A DNA stretch of 64,000 nucleotides, from the NCBI RefSeq assembly GCF_035581365.1, contig NZ_CP141590.1, positions 2,414,001-2,478,000 of the forward strand, read 5' to 3'. Shown here piece by piece: positions 43,207-52,203 of the stretch (positions are counted from its first letter, which is position 1; every line of letters starts with the position of its first letter). Below the pieces are notes generated by a model. The model was not told the origin of the DNA. It ran no database searches and saw only the letters and a program-made list of their open reading frames with translations. Origin of the DNA: Tsuneonella sp. CC-YZS046. GTDB lineage: Bacteria; Pseudomonadota; Alphaproteobacteria; Sphingomonadales; Sphingomonadaceae. A program made the translations under genes and the position numbers.

Positions 43207-44442
43207 TTACTTGATGGAATCAAAGATGGCTTGAATTTCGCCCGTTGCTACTTTGCCAGCCAGAGGCTTCGCAGTGTTCACAGGAACCCCATCGCGAAAA
43301 TCCAGCGAAAACAGGAAATCGGAATTGAGCTTTCGTGCCCGATCATACCGTTTGCGCGGGCTGCCCGTTGCGAAGATTTCGGCACTGATGCCGGCCCGGC
43401 GCAGGCGAACGACAACTTCCAGTGCGTCAATCTCGCGTTCCGTGTTCTCGGCAACAACAACGACTGTCGGGGCACCCTCACCGGCACCTTCGACCAGCAT
43501 CGCCAGCCGCTCGATCCCGGCCGCCCAGCCGACCGCCGGAGTATGCGGCCCGCCCAGCGTCTCGATCAGCCCGTCATAGCGCCCGCCGCCCAGCACCGTG
43601 CCTTGCGCGCCGAGCCGGTCGGTCACGAATTCGAAGGCGGTATGGCGGTAATAATCCAGCCCGCGCACCAGCGCCGGCGCGCGGGTCCAGGCCACGCCCG
43701 CCGCATCCAGCCCGGCCGTGACCTTGCCGAAGAAATCCTGCGCTTCCTGGTTCAGGTAATCGTCGATCTTCGGCGCTTCCGCCGTGAACGGCCTGTCGCG
43801 CGGGTCCTTGGAATCGAGGATGCGCAGTGGATTGCGTTCCAGCCGGTCCTGGCTGTCTTCGGACAAATCGGCCTTGTGCGCGCGGAAATATTCGATCAGC
43901 GCCAGCCGCCAGGCTTCCCGGCTCTCCGCGTCGCCCAGCGTGTTGAGCTGCAGGGTCACGCCGTCCGCGACGCCCAGCTCCTTCAAGAGCTGGTCGGCCA
44001 TCACCAGCAGCTCGACATCGGCCTGCGGCTCGCCCGCACCGATGATCTCCGCGTCGATCTGGTGGAACTGGCGGTAGCGGCCCTTCTGCGGGCGCTCATA
44101 GCGGAACAGCGGCCCATGGGTGGCGACCTTCAGCGGCACATGCTGCTGCCAGCCGTCCGTCAGATAGGCCCGCGCGATCCCCGCCGTGAACTCCGGCCTG
44201 AGGGTGAGCGATTCGCCGCCGCGATCCTCGAAGGAATACATTTCCTTGGACACCACATCGGTCGTCTCGCCGAGCGAGCGCGAGAACACCGCGGTCTTTT
44301 CGAACACCGGCATTTCGACCCGGCGGAAGCGGTAGAGCTTGCGCACCCGCTCGAAGGTTTCGACCACGAAAGCGAAGGCCTCGGCCTCGGCGCCGAAGAT
44401 ATCCTGCGTGCCACGGATGGCTTGGGGTGTTTGTGTGCCCAT
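43207..44442 (-). CDS. hisS: Histidyl-tRNA synthetase
   Basis: A 411-residue class II synthetase. Motif 2 lies in the [16 protein letters not shown] region, the histidine-binding L-V-R-G-L-D-Y-Y is present, and motif 3 is in A-A-G-I-E-R-L. The C-terminal anticodon domain (about 325-411) starts conventionally with [14 protein letters not shown] but ends in an unusual tail ([12 protein letters not shown]...). The last ~180 bp are about 52% G+C by hand count, clearly below the rest of the gene, and it ends in TAA. Possible recombination in the 3' end is listed as a finding. The catalytic core is normal. Confidence 0.95.
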   Translation of the reverse strand: MGTQTPQAIRGTQDIFGAEAEAFAFVVETFERVRKLYRFRRVEMPVFEKTAVFSRSLGETTDVVSKEMYSFEDRGGESLTLRPEFTAGIARAYLTDGWQQHVPLKVATHGPLFRYERPQKGRYRQFHQIDAEIIGAGEPQADVELLVMADQLLKELGVADGVTLQLNTLGDAESREAWRLALIEYFRAHKADLSEDSQDRLERNPLRILDSKDPRDRPFTAEAPKIDDYLNQEAQDFFGKVTAGLDAAGVAWTRAPALVRGLDYYRHTAFEFVTDRLGAQGTVLGGGRYDGLIETLGGPHTPAVGWAAGIERLAMLVEGAGEGAPTVVVVAENTEREIDALEVVVRLRRAGISAEIFATGSPRKRYDRARKLNSDFLFSLDFRDGVPVNTAKPLAGKVATGEIQAIFDSIK

Positions 44443-44553
44443 GATCGCGCGCGATTAGGCCGTGGACCGGAAATCCGCAATGGCCGGCGACTTTTTTGCA
44501 ACGCAGCAATTTGCGCTTGGCGCGCGCCGCGCCGGACGCTAGAGGCCCGCCCC

Positions 44554-45087
44554 ATGCGTATCGATCTGATCCCCGCCGGCGACAACCCGCCCGAAAGCCT
44601 CAATGTCGTCATCGAAGTGCCGGTTGGCGGCGAACCCGTGAAATATGAATTCGACAAGGCGTCCGGCGCGCTGTTCGTCGATCGCATCCTGCACACGCCG
44701 ATGCGCTATCCCGCCAATTACGGCTTCGTGCCGCACACGCTTTCGCCCGACGGGGACCCGCTCGACGCGCTGGTGGTCGCACGCTCGCCCTTCGTTCCGG
44801 GCTGCGTCGTGCGCGCCCGCCCGATCGCGGTGCTGAACCTCGAGGACGAGCACGGCGGCGACGAGAAGCTGGTCTGCGTGCCGGTCGATTCCACCTTCCC
44901 CTATTACACCGACGTGGAAGAGAAGGACGACCTGCCCGAAATCCTGTTCAAGCAGATCGAGCACTTCTTCACCCACTACAAGGATCTCGAAGCGGAAAAA
45001 TGGGTCCGCATCGGCACCTGGGGCGGGGCGAGCGAAGCGCGCCAGGTGGTGATCGAAGCGATCGAACGCGCCAGAAAATCCGCCTGA
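44554..45087 (+). CDS. ppa: Inorganic pyrophosphatase
   Basis: A 177-residue family I pyrophosphatase that hydrolyses PPi and pulls biosynthetic reactions forward. Diagnostic motifs are V-I-E-V-P-V-G, K-Y-E-F-D-K, Y-P-A-N-Y-G-F-V-P-H-T and the D-G-D-P-L-D-A-L-V metal-binding signature. The start ATG follows AGAGG; the frame is open far upstream but that part is antisense to hisS. Convergent with pmbA. Confidence 0.97.
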   Translation: MRIDLIPAGDNPPESLNVVIEVPVGGEPVKYEFDKASGALFVDRILHTPMRYPANYGFVPHTLSPDGDPLDALVVARSPFVPGCVVRARPIAVLNLEDEHGGDEKLVCVPVDSTFPYYTDVEEKDDLPEILFKQIEHFFTHYKDLEAEKWVRIGTWGGASEARQVVIEAIERARKSA

Positions 45088-45142
45088 GCCTGCCGCCCCG
45101 GCGGCATTGCCGGGAAAGACGATTCGGAAGCGACGGCAGGCG

Positions 45143-46489
45143 TCAATCGCCCGCGACCGTCATCCCGTCCACCCGCAGCGTCGGCACATTGATCGACTGA
45201 TGCCATTCCAGGTCGCTGGCCGGGGTCAGCGCCCGGAACATGTCGACCAGATTGCCCGCCACGGTAAATTCCGCGACCGGCCCGGCGATTTCGCCGTTGA
45301 CGATGCGAAAGCCGGACGCGCCCCGGCTGTAATCCCCGGTCACGCCGTTCACGCCGTGCCCGATCAGTTCGGTCACCAGCACGCCATCGGCAATGTCGGC
45401 GATCAGTTCGTCCCGTGAAGCCGCCCCCGGCTCCATATGCACATTGCTCGCGGAAACGCCGGGCGCTCCGCTGCTCCCGCGCGAAGCATGGCCGGTCGGG
45501 GCAATGCCGAGCTGCCGGGCGGATGCCGATTCGGCCAGCCAGCCGGTGATCCTTCCGTCCGCCACCAGATCGCGCGGCGCGGTGAGCAGGCCCTCGCCGT
45601 CGAAGGGCCGGGACCGCAGCCCGCGCAGCAGATGCGGCTGATCGACGATACGGATCGCAGGATCGAACAGCACTTCATCCAGCCGTTCCAGCAGGAAGCT
45701 CGAGCGCCGGGCGATCGCCGGGCCCGCCATGGCGGAAATCAGATGGCCGATCAGGCTGCCGCCCACGCGCGGATCGAACACCACCGGCATCGTCCCGCTG
45801 GCCAGCCGGCCCGGATCGAGCCGGGCCACCGCCCTTTCGCCCGCCAGCCGGCCGATCTCGGCGCCCGACGGCAGGTCGGCGGCATGGCGCGTCTGCCGCC
45901 AGGCATAGTCGCGCTGCATATTGCCGCCATTGCCCGCGACCACGCTGGCGCTCAAGCCGTGGCTGCTGCCTTCGTAAGCGCCGGAAAAGCCATGGCTGGT
46001 CGCCAGCGCCACCAGCGAACGGCCGAAGCTGGCGCTGCCGCCTTCGCTGTTCGTCACCCCCGCAACCGCGCGGGCGGCGTCTTCCGCTTCCTCGGCAAGC
46101 GCGCGCAATTGCTCGGGGCGCGGCTCGCCCGCATCGCACAGATCGAGATTGAGCTGCTGGCCCCGCATCAGCAGGGCTTCGTCCGCCAGCCCGGCGAAGG
46201 GGTCCTCCGGCGCGGCCCTGGCCATCGCCACCGCCCGTTCCGCCAGCTCGCCCAGCGCGCCATCGCTGAGGTCGGTGGCCTGGATCGAGGCCGAGCGCTG
46301 CCCCACGAACACCCGCAGGCCGACCTGCTCGCTCTCGGAGCGTTCCACATCCTCCAGCTTGCCGAGCCGGACCTGGACGCTTTCGGATGCGCTCCCGATC
46401 GCAATGGCGTCGGCGCCATCCGCGCCGAACCAGCGCGCGCAATCGATCAATGCACCGCAGCGCTCCTGCGCCCGGGCCAGGTCAAACAT
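45143..46489 (-). CDS. pmbA: PmbA/TldE-type metalloprotease homologue
   Basis: A 448-residue member of the TldD/PmbA (TldE) family. The N-terminal V-R-L-G-K-L-E-D-V-E-R-S-E-S region, V-G-L-R-V-F-V-G, and the C-terminal G-A-S-G-F-R-I-V-N-G-E-I-x-x-P-V and N-x-L-D-M-F-like end (here A-G-N-L-V-D-M-F) fit PmbA. It lacks the H-E-x-x-x-H zinc motif that TldD carries, as expected for TldE. TldD-TldE heterodimers degrade unfolded peptides and mature some bacteriocins; a TldD gene is not in this window. The ATG has AAGGAG upstream. Confidence 0.93.
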   Translation of the reverse strand: MFDLARAQERCGALIDCARWFGADGADAIAIGSASESVQVRLGKLEDVERSESEQVGLRVFVGQRSASIQATDLSDGALGELAERAVAMARAAPEDPFAGLADEALLMRGQQLNLDLCDAGEPRPEQLRALAEEAEDAARAVAGVTNSEGGSASFGRSLVALATSHGFSGAYEGSSHGLSASVVAGNGGNMQRDYAWRQTRHAADLPSGAEIGRLAGERAVARLDPGRLASGTMPVVFDPRVGGSLIGHLISAMAGPAIARRSSFLLERLDEVLFDPAIRIVDQPHLLRGLRSRPFDGEGLLTAPRDLVADGRITGWLAESASARQLGIAPTGHASRGSSGAPGVSASNVHMEPGAASRDELIADIADGVLVTELIGHGVNGVTGDYSRGASGFRIVNGEIAGPVAEFTVAGNLVDMFRALTPASDLEWHQSINVPTLRVDGMTVAGD

Positions 46490-46572
46490 CGGGGATGCTC
46501 CTTACGGAAAAAATCATCGGCAACCCCCCGCCCTAGCCCCCTTGCGCGCCGGATGCCAAGGCCGAAGACGTA

Positions 46573-46962
46573 TCAGCCAAGCAGCAGCACCGCCCGATAC
46601 AGGCCCACCACCACGAAGGGCAGCCCCAGGGCGACCAGCCACACCAGCCATCGGTCGCGCCGGAACGCCCGGGCGCGGCCGGGATCGGCGGCTTCCTGAT
46701 CGGTGAGCCGTTCCCAGCGGCGCTCCATGATGCGCGAGGCGGGGATCACGCCCGCCACCAGCAAGCCCAGGGTCAGATAGGGCAACAGCGTACTGCCCCC
46801 GGCGCTGGCGGTCGACATGGTGAGGAAAATCTGCAGGACGGCGTAAACCAGCAGCGCCCGGGCTATATTGTCGCTCATCGCCTTGCGCCAGTCAGGGCGC
46901 CAGTCGGGCGGCGGCGCTTTCCGGCAATTGGCAGGTCTGATGCGCGGCAGCGCCTTTCCCAT
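46573..46962 (-). CDS. Small hypothetical membrane protein
   Basis: A 129-residue protein with three predicted transmembrane segments (about 36-53, 58-78 and 104-126) and a charged loop E-R-R-W-E-R-L-T-D-Q-E between TM2 and TM3. I chose the ATG with GGAGAG 8 bases upstream (M-G-K-A-L-P); a later ATG (M-S-D-N-I-A) 28 codons in could be used instead and would remove the basic lead. I do not recognise the family. Divergent from lptB, with about 170 bp between the starts. Confidence 0.65.
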   Translation of the reverse strand: MGKALPRIRPANCRKAPPPDWRPDWRKAMSDNIARALLVYAVLQIFLTMSTASAGGSTLLPYLTLGLLVAGVIPASRIMERRWERLTDQEAADPGRARAFRRDRWLVWLVALGLPFVVVGLYRAVLLLG

Positions 46963-47136
46963 GCATTCTCTCCGTTTTGCGGATCGGACTATTCCACCGC
47001 GAATCGTCATATTCAACCCGGCCGTGCCTTTTTCGTTTCATTGTTCCGCCGCATTTCCACCCGGCCATGCATGAATCCTGCCAATTTGTATCGCTCGGGG
47101 GTTTTTTGTTCGCGGACAAGTGCTAAGGCAATGCCG

Positions 47137-47931
47137 ATGAATGTCCTTGACGATCCCAACCGCCTCGATCCGGCGGAAACGCTTTCCAAGGCAGCTCCCC
47201 CCGTCCCCCAGGGCGGGCTGGAGGTCATCTCCATCGCCAAGAGCTACGACAAGCGCGCCGTGCTCACCGACATCTCGCTGTCGGTGGCCAAGGGCGAGGT
47301 GCTGGGCCTGCTCGGCCCCAACGGCGCGGGCAAGACCACCTGCTTCTATTCGATCATGGGCCTCGTGCGGCCGGACAGCGGCCGCATCCTGATGGACGGG
47401 GTCGATGTCACCAACCTGCCGATGTATCGCCGCGCGATCCTCGGCCTCGGCTATCTGCCGCAGGAAACCTCGATCTTCCGGGGCATGACGGTGGAACAGA
47501 ACATCGCCAGCGTGCTCGAAATGGTGGAGCCGGAAGAGGATGTCCGCCGGTCGGAGCTTGAGCGGCTGCTGGACGAATTCGGGCTTGCGCGGCTGCGCGT
47601 CAGCCCCGCCATGGCCCTCTCCGGCGGCGAGCGGCGGCGCTGCGAGATCGCCCGCGCGCTGGCGGCGAAGCCTTCCATCATGCTGCTGGACGAACCCTTC
47701 GCCGGGATCGACCCGCTTTCGATCGCCGATATCCGCCACCTCGTGATCGACCTGAAGGAGCGCGGTATCGGCGTGCTCATCACGGACCACAATGTGCGCG
47801 AAACGCTCGACATCGTGGATCGCGCCTGCATCATCTACGGCGGCCAGGTGCTGTTCGCGGGCAGCCCGCAGGAACTGGTCGCGGACGAGAATGTGCGCCG
47901 GCTCTATCTCGGTGAAAGCTTCACCTTATGA
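47137..47931 (+). CDS. lptB: LPS export ABC transporter ATP-binding protein LptB
   Basis: A 264-residue ATPase of the LptB2FG complex that extracts lipopolysaccharide from the inner membrane. Walker A G-P-N-G-A-G-K-T-T, Q-loop L-P-Q-E-T-S-I-F, signature L-S-G-G-E-R-R-R and Walker B I-M-L-L-D-E-P-F-A-G-I-D are present, as is the LptB-typical ending L-G-E-S-F-T-L. ATG 47137 has AAGG 9 bases upstream; the in-frame ATG 6 bp earlier is also possible. The N-terminal ~25 residues are an extension typical of sphingomonads. Followed by rpoN, the conserved lptB-rpoN order. Confidence 0.95.
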   Translation: MNVLDDPNRLDPAETLSKAAPPVPQGGLEVISIAKSYDKRAVLTDISLSVAKGEVLGLLGPNGAGKTTCFYSIMGLVRPDSGRILMDGVDVTNLPMYRRAILGLGYLPQETSIFRGMTVEQNIASVLEMVEPEEDVRRSELERLLDEFGLARLRVSPAMALSGGERRRCEIARALAAKPSIMLLDEPFAGIDPLSIADIRHLVIDLKERGIGVLITDHNVRETLDIVDRACIIYGGQVLFAGSPQELVADENVRRLYLGESFTL

Positions 47932-48037
47932 ATGGCGTTAGTCCGGCCTCGACCTCGTCGAGCCCGGCGCCCGGCACCAGACCGCCCCACCCCTGTTTCG
48001 CCGGGCCATGCGTTCGCCCGGAACCGGGCAAGCTCCC

Positions 48038-49552
48038 ATGAATTTCGGGCCGCGCCTCGACCTGCGGCAAAGCCAGTCGCTGGTGATGACGCCACAGCTC
48101 CAGCAGGCGATCAAGCTGCTGGCGCTCTCCAACCTGGAGATCGAGGCCTTCGTAAGCGAAGCGCTGGAAGCCAATCCGCTGCTCGAACTGGGCGAGGCGG
48201 AGGGAGCGGTCCCCGAACTTCCGGACAGCGACCTGTCGGCCGACCGGGAAGCGGCGGATGCGCCTGTCGATGCGGTGGAAACGGGGGTCGACCGCTTGCT
48301 GGAAACCGGGCCGAACGACGCGGAGCCGCCGCTGGATGTCGAATTTTCCGCGCTGCATGGCGATGCCGATACGGGACTTGTCGCGGATCTTCGCCTCGGC
48401 GCGGAGCAGCGTTCCGAAGCGAATGGAGAAGGTTTCTCGATAGAGGAGCGCGGGCAGGGGCCGCTCACCCTGACCGAGCACCTGCTCAACCAGATCGGCG
48501 CGGTCGCGGCCGACGAAGACATTGCCTTCATTGCCCGCTACCTGATCGGCCTGCTCGACGACACCGGCTATCTCACCGCCGACCTGCGCCATGTGGCGGG
48601 GGAACTCGATGCGCCGCTGGCCATGGTCGAGGCGGCGCTGGCTGCGGTCCAGTCCCTCGACCCGACCGGGGTGGGCGCCCGCAATCTCGCGGAATGCCTG
48701 GCCCTGCAAGCCAGGGAAGCGGATCGCTACGACCCCTGCATGGCGAGCCTGATCGACAATCTCGACCTGATCGCCAAGGGCAATCTCAAGCAGCTGCGCC
48801 GGATCTGCAATGTCGATGACGAGGATTTCGCCGACATGCTGGCGGAGCTGCGCGGCTACGATCCCAAGCCCGGCCTGCGCTTCGGCAAGGAGACGGCGGG
48901 GGCGCCGGTCGTGCCCGATATACTGGTGCAGGCCGCCGGCGGGGGCTGGGACATCGCGATCAACCCCGCCACCCTGCCCCGGCTGTGCGTCAATCGCAGC
49001 TATTATCTGGAGCTGCGCGGATCGTGCGAGGACAAGTCCTCGCGCGCATGGCTGAACGAGAAGCTGGCCGACGCCAACTGGCTGCTGCGGGCGCTCGACC
49101 AGCGCCAGAAGACGATCCTGAAGGTGGCGCGGGAAATCGTGAAGCAGCAGGAAGGCTTTTTCCGCCACGGCGTCTCCGCGCTCAAGCCGCTCACGCTGCG
49201 CGAAGTGGCCGAAGCCATCGAAATGCATGAATCGACCGTGAGCCGGGTGACCGCCAACAAATATCTGAACTGCGCGCGCGGCACGTTCGAGCTGAAATAT
49301 TTCTTCACCTCCGGCGTCGCTTCCTCGGATGGCGGCGGCGCGGTGTCCGCCGAAGCGGTGAAGGCCCAGATCCGGGCGCTGGTGGACGCGGAGGACCCAT
49401 CCGCGATCCTGTCCGACGACACGCTGGTCGATCTGCTGAAGGAAAAGGGCTTCGACCTCGCCCGGCGGACCGTCGCCAAATATCGCGAGGCGATCGGCAT
49501 CGGCAGCTCGGTGCAGCGGCGGCGGCAGAAGGCGCTCGCGGCGATCCGCTAA
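48038..49552 (+). CDS. rpoN: RNA polymerase sigma-54 factor
   Basis: A 504-residue sigma-54. The Gln-rich region I reads L-R-Q-S-Q-S-L-V-M-T-P-Q-L-Q-Q-A-I-K-L-L, followed by an acidic region II (about 60-140), the core-binding domain, the helix-turn-helix E-S-T-V-S-R-V-T-A-N-K-Y and the RpoN box A-R-R-T-V-A-K-Y-R. I use the ATG giving M-N-F-G-P-R-L-D-L-R-Q-S; another in-frame ATG lies 10 codons upstream. It directs transcription of enhancer-dependent genes. The usual downstream hpf and ptsN are absent; instead a nested-hairpin repeat and ctrA follow. Confidence 0.95.
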   Translation: MNFGPRLDLRQSQSLVMTPQLQQAIKLLALSNLEIEAFVSEALEANPLLELGEAEGAVPELPDSDLSADREAADAPVDAVETGVDRLLETGPNDAEPPLDVEFSALHGDADTGLVADLRLGAEQRSEANGEGFSIEERGQGPLTLTEHLLNQIGAVAADEDIAFIARYLIGLLDDTGYLTADLRHVAGELDAPLAMVEAALAAVQSLDPTGVGARNLAECLALQAREADRYDPCMASLIDNLDLIAKGNLKQLRRICNVDDEDFADMLAELRGYDPKPGLRFGKETAGAPVVPDILVQAAGGGWDIAINPATLPRLCVNRSYYLELRGSCEDKSSRAWLNEKLADANWLLRALDQRQKTILKVAREIVKQQEGFFRHGVSALKPLTLREVAEAIEMHESTVSRVTANKYLNCARGTFELKYFFTSGVASSDGGGAVSAEAVKAQIRALVDAEDPSAILSDDTLVDLLKEKGFDLARRTVAKYREAIGIGSSVQRRRQKALAAIR

Positions 49553-49608
49553 AGTGATTTCGAAGCAAGTGAAATCACTTGCTGACTCGGAAATCACGGA
49601 AACCAGAA
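49553..49608 (+). repeat. Nested-hairpin repeat, copy A
   Basis: Outer stem GTGATTTC/GAAATCAC and inner stem GCAAGTG/CACTTGC are both perfect, ending in GGAAACCAG. One of four copies; it follows the rpoN stop directly. Confidence 0.8.
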
Positions 49609-49639
49609 GCATGATGCGCCAGCGCTGGCCACCTGCCGC

Positions 49640-49781
49640 GGTGGCGCAATCGGGCGGCTTATTTGGCGGTTACAGAAAATTAACCTTTTTCATTCACACC
49701 TTGAATGGTTAATACAGGTCAATATCCATTTCTATCGGGTTACCGAGTGGGGAATCGGGGCAAAAAACGGGGGCTGTATCC
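49640..49781 (+). promoter_or_regulatory. ctrA promoter region with GANTC and CtrA-like half-sites
   Basis: An AT-rich stretch ahead of ctrA contains TTAACC (49680-49685) and GGTTAA (49707-49712), half-matches to the CtrA box TTAA-N7-TTAAC, and a GANTC site (GAATC, 49752-49756) about 25 bp before the start. A second GANTC (49584-49588) lies in the repeat upstream. CcrM methylation and autoregulation of ctrA are established in Caulobacter; the same logic here is inference. Confidence 0.45.
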
Positions 49782-50477
49782 ATGCGTGTTCTGTTGATCG
49801 AAGACGAGCCGACGACAGCTAAGGCGATCGAGCTGATGCTCACGACCGAAGGTTTCAACGTCTACTCGACCGACCTGGGCGAGGAAGGCCTCGATCTCGG
49901 CAAGCTCTATGATTACGACATCATCCTGCTCGACCTGAACCTGCCGGACATGCACGGCTATGACGTGCTCAAGAAGCTGCGCGTCGCCAAGGTGCAGACG
50001 CCGGTGCTGATTCTGTCGGGCATCTCGGAAATGGATTCCAAGATCCGCAGCTTCGGCTTCGGGGCGGACGATTACGTGACCAAGCCGTTCCACCGGGAAG
50101 AGCTGGTCGCCCGCATCCATGCGGTCGTGCGCCGTTCCAAGGGCCATTCCCAGTCCGTCATCCGCACTGGCAAGCTGGCGGTGAACCTGGACGCCAAGAC
50201 GGTGGAAGTCGATGGCGCCCGCGTCCATCTCACCGGCAAGGAATATGCGATGCTGGAGCTGCTTTCGCTCCGCAAGGGCACCACGCTCACCAAGGAAATG
50301 TTCCTCAACCACCTCTATGGCGGGATGGACGAGCCGGAACTCAAGATCATCGACGTGTTCATCTGCAAGCTGCGCAAGAAGCTGGCGCTGGCCTGCGATG
50401 GCGAGAACTACATCGAAACCGTATGGGGCCGCGGCTATGTGCTGCGCGATTCCGACGATACCGCCGAAGCGGCGTAG
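49782..50477 (+). CDS. ctrA: Cell-cycle response regulator CtrA
   Basis: A 231-residue OmpR-type response regulator. The receiver domain has Asp51 as phosphoacceptor, acidic residues E-D-E at 7-9 and the K-P-F lysine. The DNA-binding winged helix contains [18 protein letters not shown], an essentially diagnostic CtrA sequence, and [21 protein letters not shown]. It is the master regulator of the alphaproteobacterial cell cycle, motility and division genes. The length equals the Caulobacter protein. Its own promoter region carries GANTC and TTAA half-sites. Confidence 0.97.
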   Translation: MRVLLIEDEPTTAKAIELMLTTEGFNVYSTDLGEEGLDLGKLYDYDIILLDLNLPDMHGYDVLKKLRVAKVQTPVLILSGISEMDSKIRSFGFGADDYVTKPFHREELVARIHAVVRRSKGHSQSVIRTGKLAVNLDAKTVEVDGARVHLTGKEYAMLELLSLRKGTTLTKEMFLNHLYGGMDEPELKIIDVFICKLRKKLALACDGENYIETVWGRGYVLRDSDDTAEAA

Positions 50478-50492
50478 TTTGCATTCACTATG

Positions 50493-50518
50493 CCAGGGGC
50501 CGTCCGGTCCCCTGGTTT
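50493..50518 (+). terminator. Probable terminator after ctrA
   Basis: CCAGGGG pairs with CCCCTGG around a 9-nt loop and is followed by TTT, 15 bp after the ctrA stop. Confidence 0.6.
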
Positions 50519-50577
50519 CGCGCCCTAAGGCGCGGCGCGCTTGAGGCCCGGCTAAAACCCGCCTAAGCGCTGCGCCC

Positions 50578-51276
50578 ATGACGGCGCACAAACCCGGCGA
50601 TCCCACCACCCTCAACCGGCTCTACGGCCGGGCCAAGGGCAAGAAACTGCGCAAGGGCCAGCAGGATCTGGCCGATCGCCTGCTGCCGCAGATCAGCGTG
50701 CCTGATGACGGGCCGATCACCGCCGAGCGGCTGTTCAGCCAGCCGGCCCCGCTCCATTTCGAAATCGGCTTCGGCGCGGGCGAGCATCTCGCCTACCGGG
50801 CCGACCTGCTGCCCGACCACGGCTTCGTGGGCTGCGAGCCGTTCCTCAACGGCGTGGTCGGCGCGCTCGGCCATATCCGCGACATGGGCTTGGCCAATGT
50901 CCGGCTGCATATGGGCGACGCGCTGGAGGTGCTCTCCCGCGTGCCGGACGGCACCCTGTCGTTCCTCTATCTGCTGCACCCGGACCCCTGGCCCAAGGCC
51001 CGTCACGCCAAGCGGCGGATGATGAACGACGGGCCGGTGGCGATGTTCGCGGCCAAGCTGAAGCCGGGCGGGGAATTCCGCTTCGGCACCGACCATCCCG
51101 TCTATCTGCGCCATGCGCTGATGGTGATGCGGCGGCACCGCGACACCTTCGAATGGCTGGCCGACAGCCCCGCCAGCTTCCTCAGGCGGCCCGGCGGCTG
51201 GTGCGAAACCCGCTACGAAGCCAAGGCCCGGCAGCAGGGCCATGAGGTCTGGTACTTCCGCTATCGCCGCAAATAG
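50578..51276 (+). CDS. trmB: tRNA (guanine-N7)-methyltransferase
   Basis: A 232-residue SAM-dependent enzyme that makes m7G46 in tRNA. Characteristic segments are L-Y-G-R-A-K-G-K-K-L-R, E-I-G-F-G-A-G-E-H (SAM site), G-C-E-P-F-L-N-G-V, L-L-H-P-D-P-W-P-K-A-R-H-A-K-R-R and a final T-R-Y-E-A-K-A-R. All are family hallmarks, including the D-P-W-P-K loop. It lies after ctrA and 34 bp before the enoyl-CoA hydratase gene. Confidence 0.95.
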   Translation: MTAHKPGDPTTLNRLYGRAKGKKLRKGQQDLADRLLPQISVPDDGPITAERLFSQPAPLHFEIGFGAGEHLAYRADLLPDHGFVGCEPFLNGVVGALGHIRDMGLANVRLHMGDALEVLSRVPDGTLSFLYLLHPDPWPKARHAKRRMMNDGPVAMFAAKLKPGGEFRFGTDHPVYLRHALMVMRRHRDTFEWLADSPASFLRRPGGWCETRYEAKARQQGHEVWYFRYRRK

Positions 51277-51310
51277 GGCAGACCGGGAGCTTCCAGGGGG
51301 AGGAAAGCCG

Positions 51311-52075
51311 ATGAGCGTGTTGAAGGTCGAACGGGATGGCGCGGTCGCGATAGTGACGTTGAACCGGCCGGAAGCGCTCAACGCCTTGTCCTCGGAGCTG
51401 TGCATCGCGCTGACGGAAACCATCGAGGCGGCCGACCGGGACGATTCCGTCAGCGTGCTGGTCCTCACCGGCGCGGGCGAGCGGGCCTTCTCGGCGGGCG
51501 TCGACCTCAAGGAGCTGGGGTCGAACCCCGATGCGCTCAAGGCGATCCAGCAATACGATCCGGTCCGCGCGCTCGAGGCCTGCCGCAAGCCCGTGCTCGG
51601 CGCGATAAATGGCGTGGCGATCACCGGCGGGCTGGAAGTCGCGCTGGGCTGCGACATGCTGATCGGCTCCGCCAATGCCCGCTTCGCCGACACCCATGCG
51701 CGGATCGGTCTGCTGCCGGGATGGGGCCTGTCGCAAAGGCTGCCGCGGATGATCGGGGTCCATCGCGCCAAGCAGATGTCGCTCACCGGCAATTTCCTCG
51801 ATGCCGAAACGGCGCTGGACTGGGGCATCGTCAGCGAGGTCGTCGACCCCGACCGCCTGATGGCCCGCGCGCGCGACATCGCCCGCGACATGGCCGGCGC
51901 CGACCCTTCTTTCCTGCGCGAATACAAGGCCCTGATCGACCGGGGCTTCGCCATGCCGTTCGGCGAGGCGCTGGAAATGGAACGGCAGGTCGCGTGGAAA
52001 TTCAACGGAACGGTTTCGCACGGCGATCTGGAGCAACGCCGGGCCGCCGTGGTGCAGCGCGGCCGCGAGCAGTAG
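51311..52075 (+). CDS. Enoyl-CoA hydratase/isomerase family protein
   Basis: A 254-residue crotonase-fold enzyme. L-N-R-P-E-A-L-N-A-L at about 17-26, the oxyanion region A-F-S-A-G-V-D-L-K-E and G-x-A-I-T-G-G-L-E-V-A-L-G-C-D match the family; a Glu in G-G-L-E is a plausible catalytic acid, and T-H-A-R-I-G-L-L-P-G-W-G follows. The sequence most resembles enoyl-CoA hydratases of fatty-acid breakdown, but crotonase specificity is hard to predict. The start ATG follows GGGGGAGGAAAG. Possibly co-transcribed with trmB. Confidence 0.9.
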   Translation: MSVLKVERDGAVAIVTLNRPEALNALSSELCIALTETIEAADRDDSVSVLVLTGAGERAFSAGVDLKELGSNPDALKAIQQYDPVRALEACRKPVLGAINGVAITGGLEVALGCDMLIGSANARFADTHARIGLLPGWGLSQRLPRMIGVHRAKQMSLTGNFLDAETALDWGIVSEVVDPDRLMARARDIARDMAGADPSFLREYKALIDRGFAMPFGEALEMERQVAWKFNGTVSHGDLEQRRAAVVQRGREQ

Positions 52076-52203
52076 CAACCGCCCGGAGCCGCCCTCTTGA
52101 TCGGCAACGAGAAACCTGCACTACACGGCATCTCTGAAAAATTTGCTTCCCGCATTCGTGAAACGCGGGCAGTCGCTAACCCTGATCGATCCGTCAAAGG
52201 ACC

